A DNA stretch of 64,000 nt from CAWCUZ01 sp963798795 (lineage in GTDB: Bacteria > Acidobacteriota > Vicinamibacteria > Vicinamibacterales > SCN-69-37), in assembly GCA_963798795.1 (NCBI GenBank), contig CAWCUZ010000001.1:1364001-1428000 (forward strand), written 5' to 3'. Within the stretch, counting starts at the first letter, position 1. Each line of letters opens with the position of its first letter. Below are positions 46,343-54,306 of the stretch, in pieces. The position numbers were made by a program, and so were the translations under genes. The notes beneath the pieces were generated by a model. It saw only the letters and a list, made by a program, of their open reading frames with translations. It was not told the DNA's origin and searched no databases.

Positions 46343-47896
46343 CTACGCCGTTTCCGGGCCGCCCTGGTAGTCGGACGACACCGTCTGATCGACGGCCCGC
46401 GCCGCCCCCATCGCATTCATGACCACCGTGGTGACGGCGGAGACCGCGAGATTCAGGACGAGCGAGTACAGCGCGGCATAGCCCGGCACGGTCAGATCGC
46501 CGATCTGCAGCGGGTAGATTGAGCTCGCAAACCCGGTCGACGCGACCATCGAAGTGCCCACGACCATCCCGACGAGCCAGCCCAGCGTCATCGCGCGCCC
46601 GCGGAACCAGTTGGTGAACAGGCCGATGACGATGGCCGGCAGCGTCTGGATGATCCAGACGCCGCCGAGCAGCTGCAGCTGGATGGCGTACTGGACCGGC
46701 AGAAAAATGATGAACGCCAGGGCGCCGACCTTGATGACGAGCGAGAGGCGCTTGGCGGCCGTCGCCTCCGCGGTGCCGCTGAGCGATCGATTGAACAGGT
46801 CGCGATAGATGTTGCGCGTGAACAGATTCGCCGCCGCGATTGACATGATGGCCGCCGGCACGAGGGCGCCAATCGCAATCGCCGCGAACGCCACTCCGAC
46901 GAACCAGTCCGGGAACTGGTCCATGAACAGCGCCGGAACCGCGAAGTTCGGACCGTAGCGCGCGAAATACCCGGCGTACGCCGGATTCTGCTGCACGCCC
47001 GCCGCCACCGCCATGTAGCCGAGCCCCGCGATCAACATCAGCGCAATCGAATAGGCCGGCAGGAGCGCCGTGTTGCGCTTGATCACGTTGCGGCTGCGCG
47101 CGCTCAGCAGTCCGGTCACCGCGTGCGGATAGAGGAACAGCGCCAGCGCCGACCCGAGCGCGAGCGTCGCGTAGGCGGAATACTGGCCGAGGCTCCCAGC
47201 GGTCGGCGCGGTCAGGAGGAGCTTGTCCGCCGGGATATGCGCGAAGATGCCCGCGTACCCGCCGAGGTGCAGCGGAATCACGATGACGGCGGCAATGACC
47301 GTCACGTAGATCAGCACGTCCTTGACGAGCGCGATCAGGGCCGGCGCGCGCAAGCCGCTGTTGTAGGTATAGGCGGCCAGAATCGCGAACGCGATGATGA
47401 GCGGGATGTCGCCGATGACGCCGCCGCTCGGGAAGCCCATCGCCGCGACGACCACCTCGATGCCCACCAACTGCAGCGCGATGTACGGCATCGTCGCCAG
47501 GATGCCGGTGATGGCGACGGCCAGCGCCAGCGAACGGCTCCCGAACCGGCCGGTGACAAAGTCGGACGCGGTGATATAGCCGTGCCGGTGCGAGACCGAC
47601 CAGAGGCGCGGAAACACCAGAAACACGAACGGGTACACGATGAGCGTGTACGGCACGGCGAAGAAGCCGATCGCGCCGGCGCCGAACACGAGGGCCGGCA
47701 CCGCCACGAACGTGTAGGCCGTGTAGAGGTCGCCGCCGAGCAGAAACCAGGTGACGATGGTGCCGAAGCGGCGTCCCGCGAGGCCCCATTCGTCGAGCCG
47801 GTTGAGATCACCACGCCGCCAGCGCGCGGCCACGAAGCCAAGCACGGTGACGAGCAGGAACAGGACGATGAAGACGGTGATCGCGGCCGCGTGCAT
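46343..47896 (-). CDS. Sodium:solute symporter (monocarboxylate type)
   Basis: 517 residues with 13 predicted membrane helices. RLDEWGLAGRRFGTIVTWFL near the start and the VTGRFGSRSLALAVAITG segment match the SSS family subgroup of MctC/ActP-like carriers for acetate, pyruvate and related acids. The ATG is 5 bp after the stop of the DUF3311 gene, its usual small partner. It uses a sodium gradient to import a carboxylate; the substrate is not readable. It is 2.4 kb from the benzoyl-CoA operon, but nothing links the two directly. Confidence 0.87.
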   Translation of the reverse strand: MHAAAITVFIVLFLLVTVLGFVAARWRRGDLNRLDEWGLAGRRFGTIVTWFLLGGDLYTAYTFVAVPALVFGAGAIGFFAVPYTLIVYPFVFLVFPRLWSVSHRHGYITASDFVTGRFGSRSLALAVAITGILATMPYIALQLVGIEVVVAAMGFPSGGVIGDIPLIIAFAILAAYTYNSGLRAPALIALVKDVLIYVTVIAAVIVIPLHLGGYAGIFAHIPADKLLLTAPTAGSLGQYSAYATLALGSALALFLYPHAVTGLLSARSRNVIKRNTALLPAYSIALMLIAGLGYMAVAAGVQQNPAYAGYFARYGPNFAVPALFMDQFPDWFVGVAFAAIAIGALVPAAIMSIAAANLFTRNIYRDLFNRSLSGTAEATAAKRLSLVIKVGALAFIIFLPVQYAIQLQLLGGVWIIQTLPAIVIGLFTNWFRGRAMTLGWLVGMVVGTSMVASTGFASSIYPLQIGDLTVPGYAALYSLVLNLAVSAVTTVVMNAMGAARAVDQTVSSDYQGGPETA

Positions 47897-47901
47897 GGCC
47901 G

Positions 47902-48111
47902 CTACAGCTTCGCCCGGTAGGCCACGGCCGTGGCCACGGCGCCCACCACAATCCAGGCCAGCTGGAACCAGTAGAAGAACGGGATGCCGGCAAGGGCCGG
48001 CTCAGGACGGTTATAGATCGGCACCCAGAGCGCGACGAAGGTCACCACGGCGAACAGAACGTAGATGAACGCGCGCACGAAGGCGCCCGGACGTCGGGAA
48101 CTCACGGGCAT
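47902..48111 (-). CDS. DUF3311 small membrane protein
   Basis: 69 residues with two helices (AFIYVLFAVVTFVALWVPIY and FFYWFQLAWIVVGAVATAVA) and the PIYNRPEPALAGIPFFYWFQ loop typical of DUF3311. This family sits directly before monocarboxylate-type SSS symporters and may be a subunit. ATG 48111 is preferred over the start at 48141 because the longer form adds a nonhomologous stretch. Confidence 0.8.
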   Translation of the reverse strand: MPVSSRRPGAFVRAFIYVLFAVVTFVALWVPIYNRPEPALAGIPFFYWFQLAWIVVGAVATAVAYRAKL

Positions 48112-48133
48112 GGCCGGCACAGCATATGACAAA

Positions 48134-48202
48134 GGGGTCAAACCGGGGTCAGACCAGGGTCAGACCTGAGGTCTGACCCTGGTCTGACCCCGGTTTGACC
48201 CC
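48134..48202. repeat. Perfect 34-bp inverted repeat (family B), possible terminator
   Basis: Arms 48134-48167 and 48169-48202 are exact complements around a single G, built from alternating GGTTTGACCCC and GGTCTGACCCT units. It begins four bases after the DUF4185 stop and ends 22 bp before the DUF3311 start, both on the minus strand. The RNA would form a very stable hairpin that could end or attenuate transcription; there is no T run. Confidence 0.85.
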
Positions 48203-48205
48203 CAA

Positions 48206-49549
48206 TCACCGCTCAACCTGCAGGCGCGTCCGCATCAGGACGACGACGTACGGGTTCCACGTCGACAGCACGTAGTAGAGATCCAGCGCGTCCCCCGACA
48301 GGCGCGTGAAACGCTCGACGACGTACGGCGCGTAGCTGCCGCCGCGGACGGCCTCGGGATTCGCTTGCCCTTTCCCGATCACCGGACCCGACAGGCCGTC
48401 GGGCGGCACCGCGCGCGGATTGTGGATGAACGTGCCCATTGCGCCGTCTCGCATCGGACTGAAGATGACCTGGGGCTCACTCCACGGCCCCCACGGCGTG
48501 GGCGAGGACGCGAACTCGATCCCCTGCTCGGCCGGCGGACGGCTGTCGTACGTCATCAACCACAGCCGCAGGTCCGCGCACCACGTCACGGACAGATCGC
48601 CCATCGTGCCGTTGCGGACGACGGGCACCGCGTCGGCTTCCTTCGTGCTCCAGACCGGCGCGCCAGTGGCAGGCAGTCCCGCGAAGTAGCGGGTGCCCTC
48701 GCCCGTCTCGAAGCTCTTCGCCGGAACGACGGCCAGGTACGCATCGCTCTCGCGGTAGCGACCCGTGCCCCACATGAAGACGTACGGTCCGCCCGGCGGG
48801 AGCCCGTCGGTTTCGCCAGACTGGATGTGCAGCGACATCTTCACGAAATGGCCGGCGGGCAGCTGCGAGATGGCGCGCAGCGGCTTGAATGTCGACGGCG
48901 GCATGAACGCCGTGAGCACGGATCGATCCGTGGATCGGTCGTCCGAGTGATTCGTGCTGACGACCACGTACATGCGATCGTTGAGGCTGATGCCGGATAC
49001 CGGCACTTCGAACGCGCCCATCGAGAGGCCGGAGGGCTGAACGGTGAGGTACTCGGTCCCGCCTGACGCCGCGGCGGCCGCCCGCCCGCGCCGGCCGCCT
49101 CCTCGTCGTCCGGCCCGTCCCGGGGACGGCACAGGCGTCGTGCCCGACATCACCGTCAGGAAATCCAGGCGCACGCCGGCTTCGCCGTCGCGCGCGTCGG
49201 TCGTGGCGACGGTGTCGAGCGCTCGATCGAGCCGCCCGACGGTATCGCCGAACAGGAAATACACGCGTCCGTCGTGCTCGAACGAGTAGCCGAGATCGGT
49301 GCCCTCGATGCCGTAGCGCGATTCGGTGCGGCTGAGGGTGGGCTCGTGCCGCTGCTTGTCTTGTTCGCCGACGAGCTGCGCCACCTTGGCGGTCGCACCC
49401 GGCAGATAGCGCAGCGAAAGGGCGGAAGCGACGGCGGCCCCGGCGGCATCCCGTGCGGAACGCCTCGAGCCGTGAGCGCGCGCGGCGACCGCCGGCGCCA
49501 ACGCCAGCGCAACCGGAACAAGCACAGTCAGGACGGAGCGGCGGCGCAT
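48206..49549 (-). CDS. Secreted DUF4185 protein
   Basis: 447 residues from ATG 49549. A signal peptide (SVLTVLVPVALALAPAVAAR) is followed by a beta-propeller-like domain: GTDLGYSFEHDGRVYFLFGD, NDRMYVVVSTNHSDD, YVFMWGTGRYRESDAYLAVV, LSVTWCADLRLWLMTYDS, WGPWSEPQVIF, FIHNPRAV and LYYVLSTWNPYVVVLMRTRL. These are the features of DUF4185, related to five-bladed glycoside-hydrolase-like propellers. A Gly/Arg loop near 165 is extra. It is possibly a polysaccharide-binding or -degrading protein; no catalytic residues are assigned. Confidence 0.78.
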   Translation of the reverse strand: MRRRSVLTVLVPVALALAPAVAARAHGSRRSARDAAGAAVASALSLRYLPGATAKVAQLVGEQDKQRHEPTLSRTESRYGIEGTDLGYSFEHDGRVYFLFGDTVGRLDRALDTVATTDARDGEAGVRLDFLTVMSGTTPVPSPGRAGRRGGGRRGRAAAAASGGTEYLTVQPSGLSMGAFEVPVSGISLNDRMYVVVSTNHSDDRSTDRSVLTAFMPPSTFKPLRAISQLPAGHFVKMSLHIQSGETDGLPPGGPYVFMWGTGRYRESDAYLAVVPAKSFETGEGTRYFAGLPATGAPVWSTKEADAVPVVRNGTMGDLSVTWCADLRLWLMTYDSRPPAEQGIEFASSPTPWGPWSEPQVIFSPMRDGAMGTFIHNPRAVPPDGLSGPVIGKGQANPEAVRGGSYAPYVVERFTRLSGDALDLYYVLSTWNPYVVVLMRTRLQVER

Positions 49550-49627
49550 GGTGGATCCTCCGGAGTCGCGGCGCCAGTCTACCGGGAATCGCGGCCCGGA
49601 TGACCCGGGTGATACGATCGCCCCGTC

Positions 49628-50332
49628 GTGAAAGCTCTGCTGCTGCCGTGCGCCGTTGGGACCTGCGCAATCCTTGCCGGAACGAATGCCGGGGCTCTGA
49701 TCGATCCCGGAGCGGCGCAGCAGACGATGGCCGGAGTGACGGTCACCGCCGATCACAACGTCGGCCCGGCCGCCACACCGCGGTTCAGATTCGCGCGGGT
49801 CCCGTCGCCGGTCAAGGACGACGCGGCGGCGAGCGCGGCAGTCCGGTTCGTCGACGGCGATCTGGACGAAAACAGCGCCGGCCTGCCGACGCTCGTCGAC
49901 GGCCTGCTGCCCGGCCAGGAAGACGAGCCCGGCCTGAACTTCTTCTTCCAGGCCGGCACGGCGGGCGGCGCGATTGAGCTGGATTTGAAGCAGGCCGTCG
50001 CGGTCGCGCAGATCAACACGTACTCGTGGCACCCGAACACGCGCGGACCGCAGGTCTACGTCGTCTACGGCAGTGACGGACGCGGCGCCGCGTTCAATCC
50101 CACACCGGCGGCCGACGTCGATCCCGCCACCGCCGGCTGGACGCTCATCGCTACCGTCGACACGCGCCAGCCCGGCAACAACGGCGGACAGTACGGCGTG
50201 AGCATCGCGCGCAACGGCGCCGCGATCGGACCCTATCGCTACCTGCTCTTCGTCTGCTGGGCCACCGAATCGGACGACGACTGGGGCAACACGTTCTACA
50301 GCGAGATCGACGTCATCGCCCGGGCGAGCTGA
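49628..50332 (+). CDS. Secreted protein with discoidin-like features
   Basis: 234 residues from GTG 49628. A signal peptide (ALLLPCAVGTCAILAGTNAG) leads to a domain with VRFVDGDLDENSAGLPTLVD, GLNFFFQAGTAGGAIELDLK, QINTYSWHPNTRGPQVYVVY, GWTLIATVDTR and YRYLLFVCWATESDD. This pattern resembles a galactose-binding or F5/8-type jelly roll. The function is unknown. It is divergent from DUF4185 and converges with the Rrf2 gene, overlapping it by 20 bases. Confidence 0.65.
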   Translation: MKALLLPCAVGTCAILAGTNAGALIDPGAAQQTMAGVTVTADHNVGPAATPRFRFARVPSPVKDDAAASAAVRFVDGDLDENSAGLPTLVDGLLPGQEDEPGLNFFFQAGTAGGAIELDLKQAVAVAQINTYSWHPNTRGPQVYVVYGSDGRGAAFNPTPAADVDPATAGWTLIATVDTRQPGNNGGQYGVSIARNGAAIGPYRYLLFVCWATESDDDWGNTFYSEIDVIARAS

Positions 50333-50759
50333 ACCCCGGCCGCCGCCGCCGCGCGCGGCGCGCGAGCGTCTCGAGCGAGACGGATGCGAACGTGCAGCGC
50401 ACGAGCTCGTCCACCTCGTCGAGCAGCGCGTGGATGCTGCAGCCCTCGGGGTCCGGGCAGCGCGCGCGTCCGCCGTCCTGCAGCACGCACTCCCCGACGG
50501 GCCGCGGCGGATCGAACAGCGCCACGACCTCGAGCACCGAGACCTTCGACGCGGGCTGCGCCAGCCGGTACCCACCGCCGACCCCGCGGCTGCCCACCGC
50601 AGCGCCCGAGCGGACCAGTTGCTGCAGCACCTTGGCGAGCGCCGTCGACGGAATCCCGTAGTGCGCCGAGACGCCCGCCACGGTCACCGGCTTGTCGCCC
50701 GCGAGCGCCATCTCGAGCGTGGCATACAGCGCGTAGCGCGCCGATTTGTTGAGCGTCAT
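50313..50759 (-). CDS. Rrf2 family transcriptional regulator, last gene of the benzoyl-CoA operon
   Basis: 148 residues. The winged helix is LNKSARYALYATLEMALAGD, then GIPSTALAKVLQQLVRSGAA, VGSRGVGGGYRLAQPASKV. Three cysteines are spaced C-X9-C-X5-C (ECVLQDGG, ARCPDPEGCSI), a spacing close to the iron-sulfur ligands of Rrf2 proteins, so it may sense oxygen or redox state. It overlaps the GNAT gene by four bases (ATGA). In Rhodopseudomonas palustris the Rrf2 protein BadM represses the benzoyl-CoA reductase operon. By family and location this protein is the best candidate to bind the palindrome before had, but binding is not shown. Confidence 0.85.
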   Translation of the reverse strand: MTLNKSARYALYATLEMALAGDKPVTVAGVSAHYGIPSTALAKVLQQLVRSGAAVGSRGVGGGYRLAQPASKVSVLEVVALFDPPRPVGECVLQDGGRARCPDPEGCSIHALLDEVDELVRCTFASVSLETLARRARRRRPGFSSPGR

Positions 50760-51241
50760 GCGGTCGCGTCCTGCCGCGGCGTGCGGAGATCCAGATCGAG
50801 GCAGAAGCGTGGCGCCGGCACGAACCCCTCGTGCTGAAAGAAGCTCAGCAGCCCGGGGCTCGTCCAGCTCACCTCGGTCTGCAGCACGGCGATGCCGAGT
50901 CCTGCCAGGTTCGTGCGGAGTTGGTCGAGCAGCGCCGCGGCCACGTGGCGTCCTCGAAAGTCTGGATGCACACCGAATACGTCGAGGACGGCGACCGGCT
51001 CGGCCAGGCCGAACTCGCCGTAGTAGACGCGCGCGAGCATGAACCCGACCGTGGCCCCGTCGATCGCCGCCACGAGCGAGAGCGCCACGCCCGTGTCGGC
51101 AAAGGCCTGGCGGAGCTTCACGCGAAAGAACTCGTCGCGCCGGCGCCCCACGTTCTGCGCATCGATGCGCACGATGGCCGCTTCGTCGTCGGGCCGCAGC
51201 GCCCGGAGGACGATGTCGTCGTTCAGCGTCGTTGATGTCAT
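50756..51241 (-). CDS. GNAT acetyltransferase paired with the Rrf2 regulator (BadL-like candidate)
   Basis: 161 residues. The acetyl-CoA site is in VLDVFGVHPDFRGRHVAAAL, with the beta-bulge and pyrophosphate loop of Gcn5-related transferases, and the C-terminus has LLSFFQHEGFVPA. R. palustris BadL, also a GNAT, acetylates aminobenzoates, and the products relieve BadM repression; the immediate neighbour here is an Rrf2 gene, so an equivalent pair is a reasonable proposal. It shares an EFG-X-EP region with the second GNAT at 57615-58076, suggesting they are paralogues. The start follows the SDR stop by 91 bp, a gap holding a small inverted repeat. Confidence 0.8.
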   Translation of the reverse strand: MTSTTLNDDIVLRALRPDDEAAIVRIDAQNVGRRRDEFFRVKLRQAFADTGVALSLVAAIDGATVGFMLARVYYGEFGLAEPVAVLDVFGVHPDFRGRHVAAALLDQLRTNLAGLGIAVLQTEVSWTSPGLLSFFQHEGFVPAPRFCLDLDLRTPRQDATA

Positions 51242-51292
51242 GAGCCTGTCACCTCACTGCGGGCCGATCGCTTCGAGCCGGCCATCGGGTTC

Positions 51293-51311
51293 GTCCCTGA
51301 GGATCAGGGAC
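51293..51311. repeat. Small inverted repeat between SDR and GNAT
   Basis: Arms GTCCCTGA (51293-51300) and TCAGGGAC (51304-51311) around GGA, followed by AGACCCGG. Similar GTCTGTCCC sequence occurs at 22476. It could be a dispersed repeat or a weak attenuator inside the operon. Confidence 0.6.
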
Positions 51312-51332
51312 AGACCCGGTCTCATTTCAGCC

Positions 51333-52133
51333 TCACCCGATCACTTGCCCGCCGTCGACGCGCAACACCTGGCCGGTCACGTGGCGGCTCGCGTCCGAGA
51401 CCAGAAACCACACGACGCGTGCCACGTCCACGGGCTGGCCGAGCCGGCCGAGCGCCGTTTCGTCGAGCGCCCGCTGACGAACCGCCTCGGGCAGCGGCGC
51501 GGTCATCGGCGTCTCGATCCAACCCGGCGCCACGACGTTGACCCGAATCCGATGGCGGCCCCATTCGCGTGCCGCCGTGCGGGCCAGGGCGTTCAGCGCG
51601 CCCTTGCTCGCCGCGTAATTCGCCTGCCCCGCCTTGCCCCGTTCGCCGTTGATCGACGAGACCAGCACGACCGCGCCGCCGCCCGCCGTACGCAGCGCCG
51701 GCCCGGCCGCCCGCAGCAGGAAGAACGCCGAGTCCACGTTGGCTGCCATCACCGTACGCCAGTCAGCGTCCGACAGGCGCGTCAAGCCGGCGTCCCTCGT
51801 GATGCCCGCCGCGTGCACGACCAAGTCGATGCGGCCGTGCCGTTCGGCCACCTCCGCGACCCGGCGTGACACGGCGCCCGGGTCTGTCAGATCGCAGGCC
51901 ACCGCCTCAACGGACCCCTCCGCCCGCGCGTCCCGATCGACCACGACGACCCGCGCGCCGGCCTCCGCCAGGCACGACACGATCGCCGATCCGATGCCGC
52001 CGGCGCCGCCGGCCACGAGCGCCACGCGCCCGTCGAGCGACCAGCTGCCCCGGGTCTGAAGGCCCGGGGCTCCATCGGCGGGACCCAGGGCTCCATCGGC
52101 GGGACCCGGGGCTCCATCGCGCGAGTTCGTCAT
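51333..52133 (-). CDS. SDR-family oxidoreductase, candidate 3-hydroxyacyl-CoA dehydrogenase of the pathway
   Basis: 266 residues. The classical SDR core has VALVAGGAGGIGSAIV (cofactor), DLTDPG, VHAAGITRDAG, VLVSSINGERG, YAASKGALN (catalytic Tyr and Lys) and APGWIETPM, ending VTGQVLRVDGG. The FabG-like pattern fits a 3-oxoacyl reductase run in reverse. In this operon the missing step after Oah is oxidation of 3-hydroxypimeloyl-CoA, so it may supply it. The first 29 residues (GAPGPADGALGPADGAPGLQ) are encoded by the family A repeat and look inserted. The start overlaps the bcrD stop. Confidence 0.82.
   Translation of the reverse strand: MTNSRDGAPGPADGALGPADGAPGLQTRGSWSLDGRVALVAGGAGGIGSAIVSCLAEAGARVVVVDRDARAEGSVEAVACDLTDPGAVSRRVAEVAERHGRIDLVVHAAGITRDAGLTRLSDADWRTVMAANVDSAFFLLRAAGPALRTAGGGAVVLVSSINGERGKAGQANYAASKGALNALARTAAREWGRHRIRVNVVAPGWIETPMTAPLPEAVRQRALDETALGRLGQPVDVARVVWFLVSDASRHVTGQVLRVDGGQVIG
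52048..52125. repeat. Composite family A repeat, inverted copy
   Basis: A palindrome CCCGGGTCTGAAGGCCCGGG (52049-52068) is followed by three 21-bp units with the core GGGCTCCATCGGCGGGACC. It is the reverse complement of the element at 8299-8361. The first 29 codons of the SDR gene lie within it. Confidence 0.85.
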
Positions 52134-52987
52134 GCCGCCACCGTGCCGCCGCGCCTGGCGATCTTGCGCGCGCGGAAGGCGCCCCAGAGCGCGGCGCCGA
52201 GTGCGCCGGCCAGCACCGAATCGGAATGACTCCGCACGTCAATCATCGACTTCTGCGTCGACGCGCCCTCCCGCAACGCCGCCAGCAACCCCTCGTCGGC
52301 GGCCAGGCCGCCCGTGACGAGCAGCACGCCGCTCACGCCCGCAGCCACCACGAGCCGCAGGTAGCGGCCGGCCATCGACTGGTGGATGCCGCGGAGGATG
52401 TTCGGAATCGTGATGCCGCGCGACACCATGTTGATGACGTCGGTCTCGGCCAGCACCGCGCAGATCGACGAGCACGCCTCGGGCTGCTCGCCCTGACGCG
52501 AGAGCGCGCCGATCTCGGCCAGCGTCACGCCCAGGTACCGGGCGATGTTCTCCAGGAACTGCCCCGAGCCCGACGCGCACTGGCTCGTCATGCGGTAGCC
52601 GAGGACTTTCGCATGATCGTCCATCCGGACGGCGCGGGTGTGCAGCGCCCCGATGTCGATCACCGCGCGCGCCTCCGGTTCCAGGAACAGCCCGCCGCGC
52701 GCGTGCGTCGTCATGCCGTAGAAGTGGCCGGTGCGGAACGGCACGAGCTCGCCTTCGCCGGTGGTCGCGACATAGGCGAGGTCGCCGCGCCCGAGACCGG
52801 TCTCGGCGAGCAGGCGGTCGAAGAGCCCCTCGGCGACCAGCACGGGATTGCGCCGCCGCACGCGCTCGGCGCGGCCGGCCAGCATGGCCTCGCGCCCCCC
52901 GTCATCGGACTCGACGATGGCGACCTTGATGGCGGCCGAGCCGACGTCGACGCCGGCGGTGACCAGACGGGCAGACGGGTCAGTCAT
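52130..52987 (-). CDS. bcrD: Benzoyl-CoA reductase subunit D (ATPase)
   Basis: 285 residues, close to the usual 282 of Thauera BcrD. It is an ASKHA-fold ATPase subunit: VTAGVDVGSAAIKVAIV (phosphate-binding loop), ATTGEGELVP, VIDIGALHTRAVRMDD, SQCASGSGQFLENIARYLG and SSICAVLAETDVI. The cysteines in SQC and SIC are the ligand positions for the cluster bridging BcrA and BcrD. Together with BcrA it hydrolyses ATP to push an electron of low potential onto the BcrBC site. It follows bcrA after 24 bp and overlaps the SDR gene. Confidence 0.92.
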   Translation of the reverse strand: MTDPSARLVTAGVDVGSAAIKVAIVESDDGGREAMLAGRAERVRRRNPVLVAEGLFDRLLAETGLGRGDLAYVATTGEGELVPFRTGHFYGMTTHARGGLFLEPEARAVIDIGALHTRAVRMDDHAKVLGYRMTSQCASGSGQFLENIARYLGVTLAEIGALSRQGEQPEACSSICAVLAETDVINMVSRGITIPNILRGIHQSMAGRYLRLVVAAGVSGVLLVTGGLAADEGLLAALREGASTQKSMIDVRSHSDSVLAGALGAALWGAFRARKIARRGGTVAA

Positions 52988-53011
52988 GTGCGTCCTTTCC
53001 GCGTCCCAGCC

Positions 53012-54306
53012 TCACGCGGCCCGCCGTGTCTCTCGCAGCGCGAACAGCGCCGCGCCGAGCGCGCCCGTGTAGATTGATTCCGGTGAGATGTTGATCGTCA
53101 GCTCCCCGTAGTGCTCGGCGAGCAGCGATCGCAGCGCGTCCACCGCCGCGGGATTGCGGGCCACGCCGCCCGTGAACGTGAACTCGTCGTGCACGCCGCC
53201 CGACCGGGCGAGCAACGACATGGCGCGCAGGATGATCGCGCGGTGCAGCCCGGCGAGGATGTCCTCGCGCTTCTCCCCGAGCGACAGTCGCTCGCGCAGC
53301 TCGGCGCCGGCGAACACGGTGCAGGTCGAGTTGATCCGCACCGGCCTCGACGACTGCTTCGCAATCGGACCCAGCTCGTGCAGCCCCAGGCTCATCTCGT
53401 CGGCGATGTAGCCGAGATACCGGCCGCACCCGGCGGCGCAGCGATCGTTCATCTGAAACGACGTGACGATGCCGTGGTCGTCGATCTGGATGGCCTTGGT
53501 GTCCTGACCGCCGATGTCGAGCACCGTGCGCGTGGCCGGAAACATCGCGTGCGCGCCGAGACCGTGGCAGAGGATCTCCGATCGGATCTGCCCTTCGGGA
53601 ATGGCAGCCGCTGGCGGCCGTAGCCGGTCCCGACGCTGCCGGCCTGCTCCAGGACCACCCGTGCGGCTTCGTCGATCGCGCCCGCGAGCCGGGGGTCGGC
53701 GTCGCGCAGGCTCGCCCGCGCCGCGGCCGCGTGCGCCTCGAAGCGCCCGGCGGCGTCGGCCGAGTTCTCGACGTCGAGAATCGCCTTGTCGAACAGGCCG
53801 GCCAGCACGTCGAAGCCGACGCCGGTGTCGCGCGCCTCGCCTTCCGCGAGCGCGAGGTAGCGCGCCCCGGCCAGATCGCGGAAAAAGTCGCTCTTGCGCT
53901 CGGCGCCCTCGGTGTAGAGCCCGTCCACCTCGGCGCGCATCCGGTCGAGAATGCGATCGAGCGCGGCGTCGGTACCGGCGGGCCGCGTGAGCAGGCGACG
54001 CACGACGCGATGCAGCTGCTCCGCCAGCACCCGCAACTGCGACCGGTACTGCTCGGCGCGGAAGTGCCGCTCGAACTCGCCGACCAGCGCCGCCTGCCGG
54101 CCCGGGGCCATGCCCGCCCGGCCGAGCGCCCCGGCAATCAGCGAGAACCGGGTATTGATGAGCGCCTCGCCGAGGGCCACCGAGCAGGCGACGTCGTAGT
54201 TGCTGCGCGAGTTGGTGATGCCGCGGCCCAGCACGTCGCCGTCCGGATCGAGAATCACGGCCTTCGTGGTGGTGGACCCCAGGTCGATGCCAACCGTGTA
54301 CCTCAT
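53012..54306 (-). CDS. bcrA: Benzoyl-CoA reductase subunit A (ATPase) (one frameshift)
   Basis: 431 residues after correction, similar to Thauera BcrA (438) and clearly longer than single-domain dehydratase activators. RYTVGIDLGSTTTKAVI and DIGGQDTKAIQIDDHGIV bind nucleotide, a helical insert of about 150 residues lies between them, NDRCAAGCGRYLGYIADEM and NSTCTVFAGAELRERL carry the cluster cysteines, and AIILRAMSLLARSGG with FTGGVARN closes the fold. The frame breaks near 53600, where one base is lost between GYGRQRLPFP and GQIRSEILCHGLGAHAMF. The ATG overlaps bcrB and the stop is 24 bp before bcrD. Confidence 0.92.

Noticed and set aside
46343..48111. The symporter as the benzoate importer of the operon
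   Set aside because: It belongs to the short-chain monocarboxylate subgroup, has its own DUF3311 partner, and is separated from the operon by two unrelated secreted-protein genes; no evidence ties it to aromatics.
51293..51311. Inverted repeat as a rho-independent terminator inside the bcr operon
   Set aside because: Eight-base arms with no T run, and related sequence appears elsewhere as a dispersed repeat, so termination is not supported.
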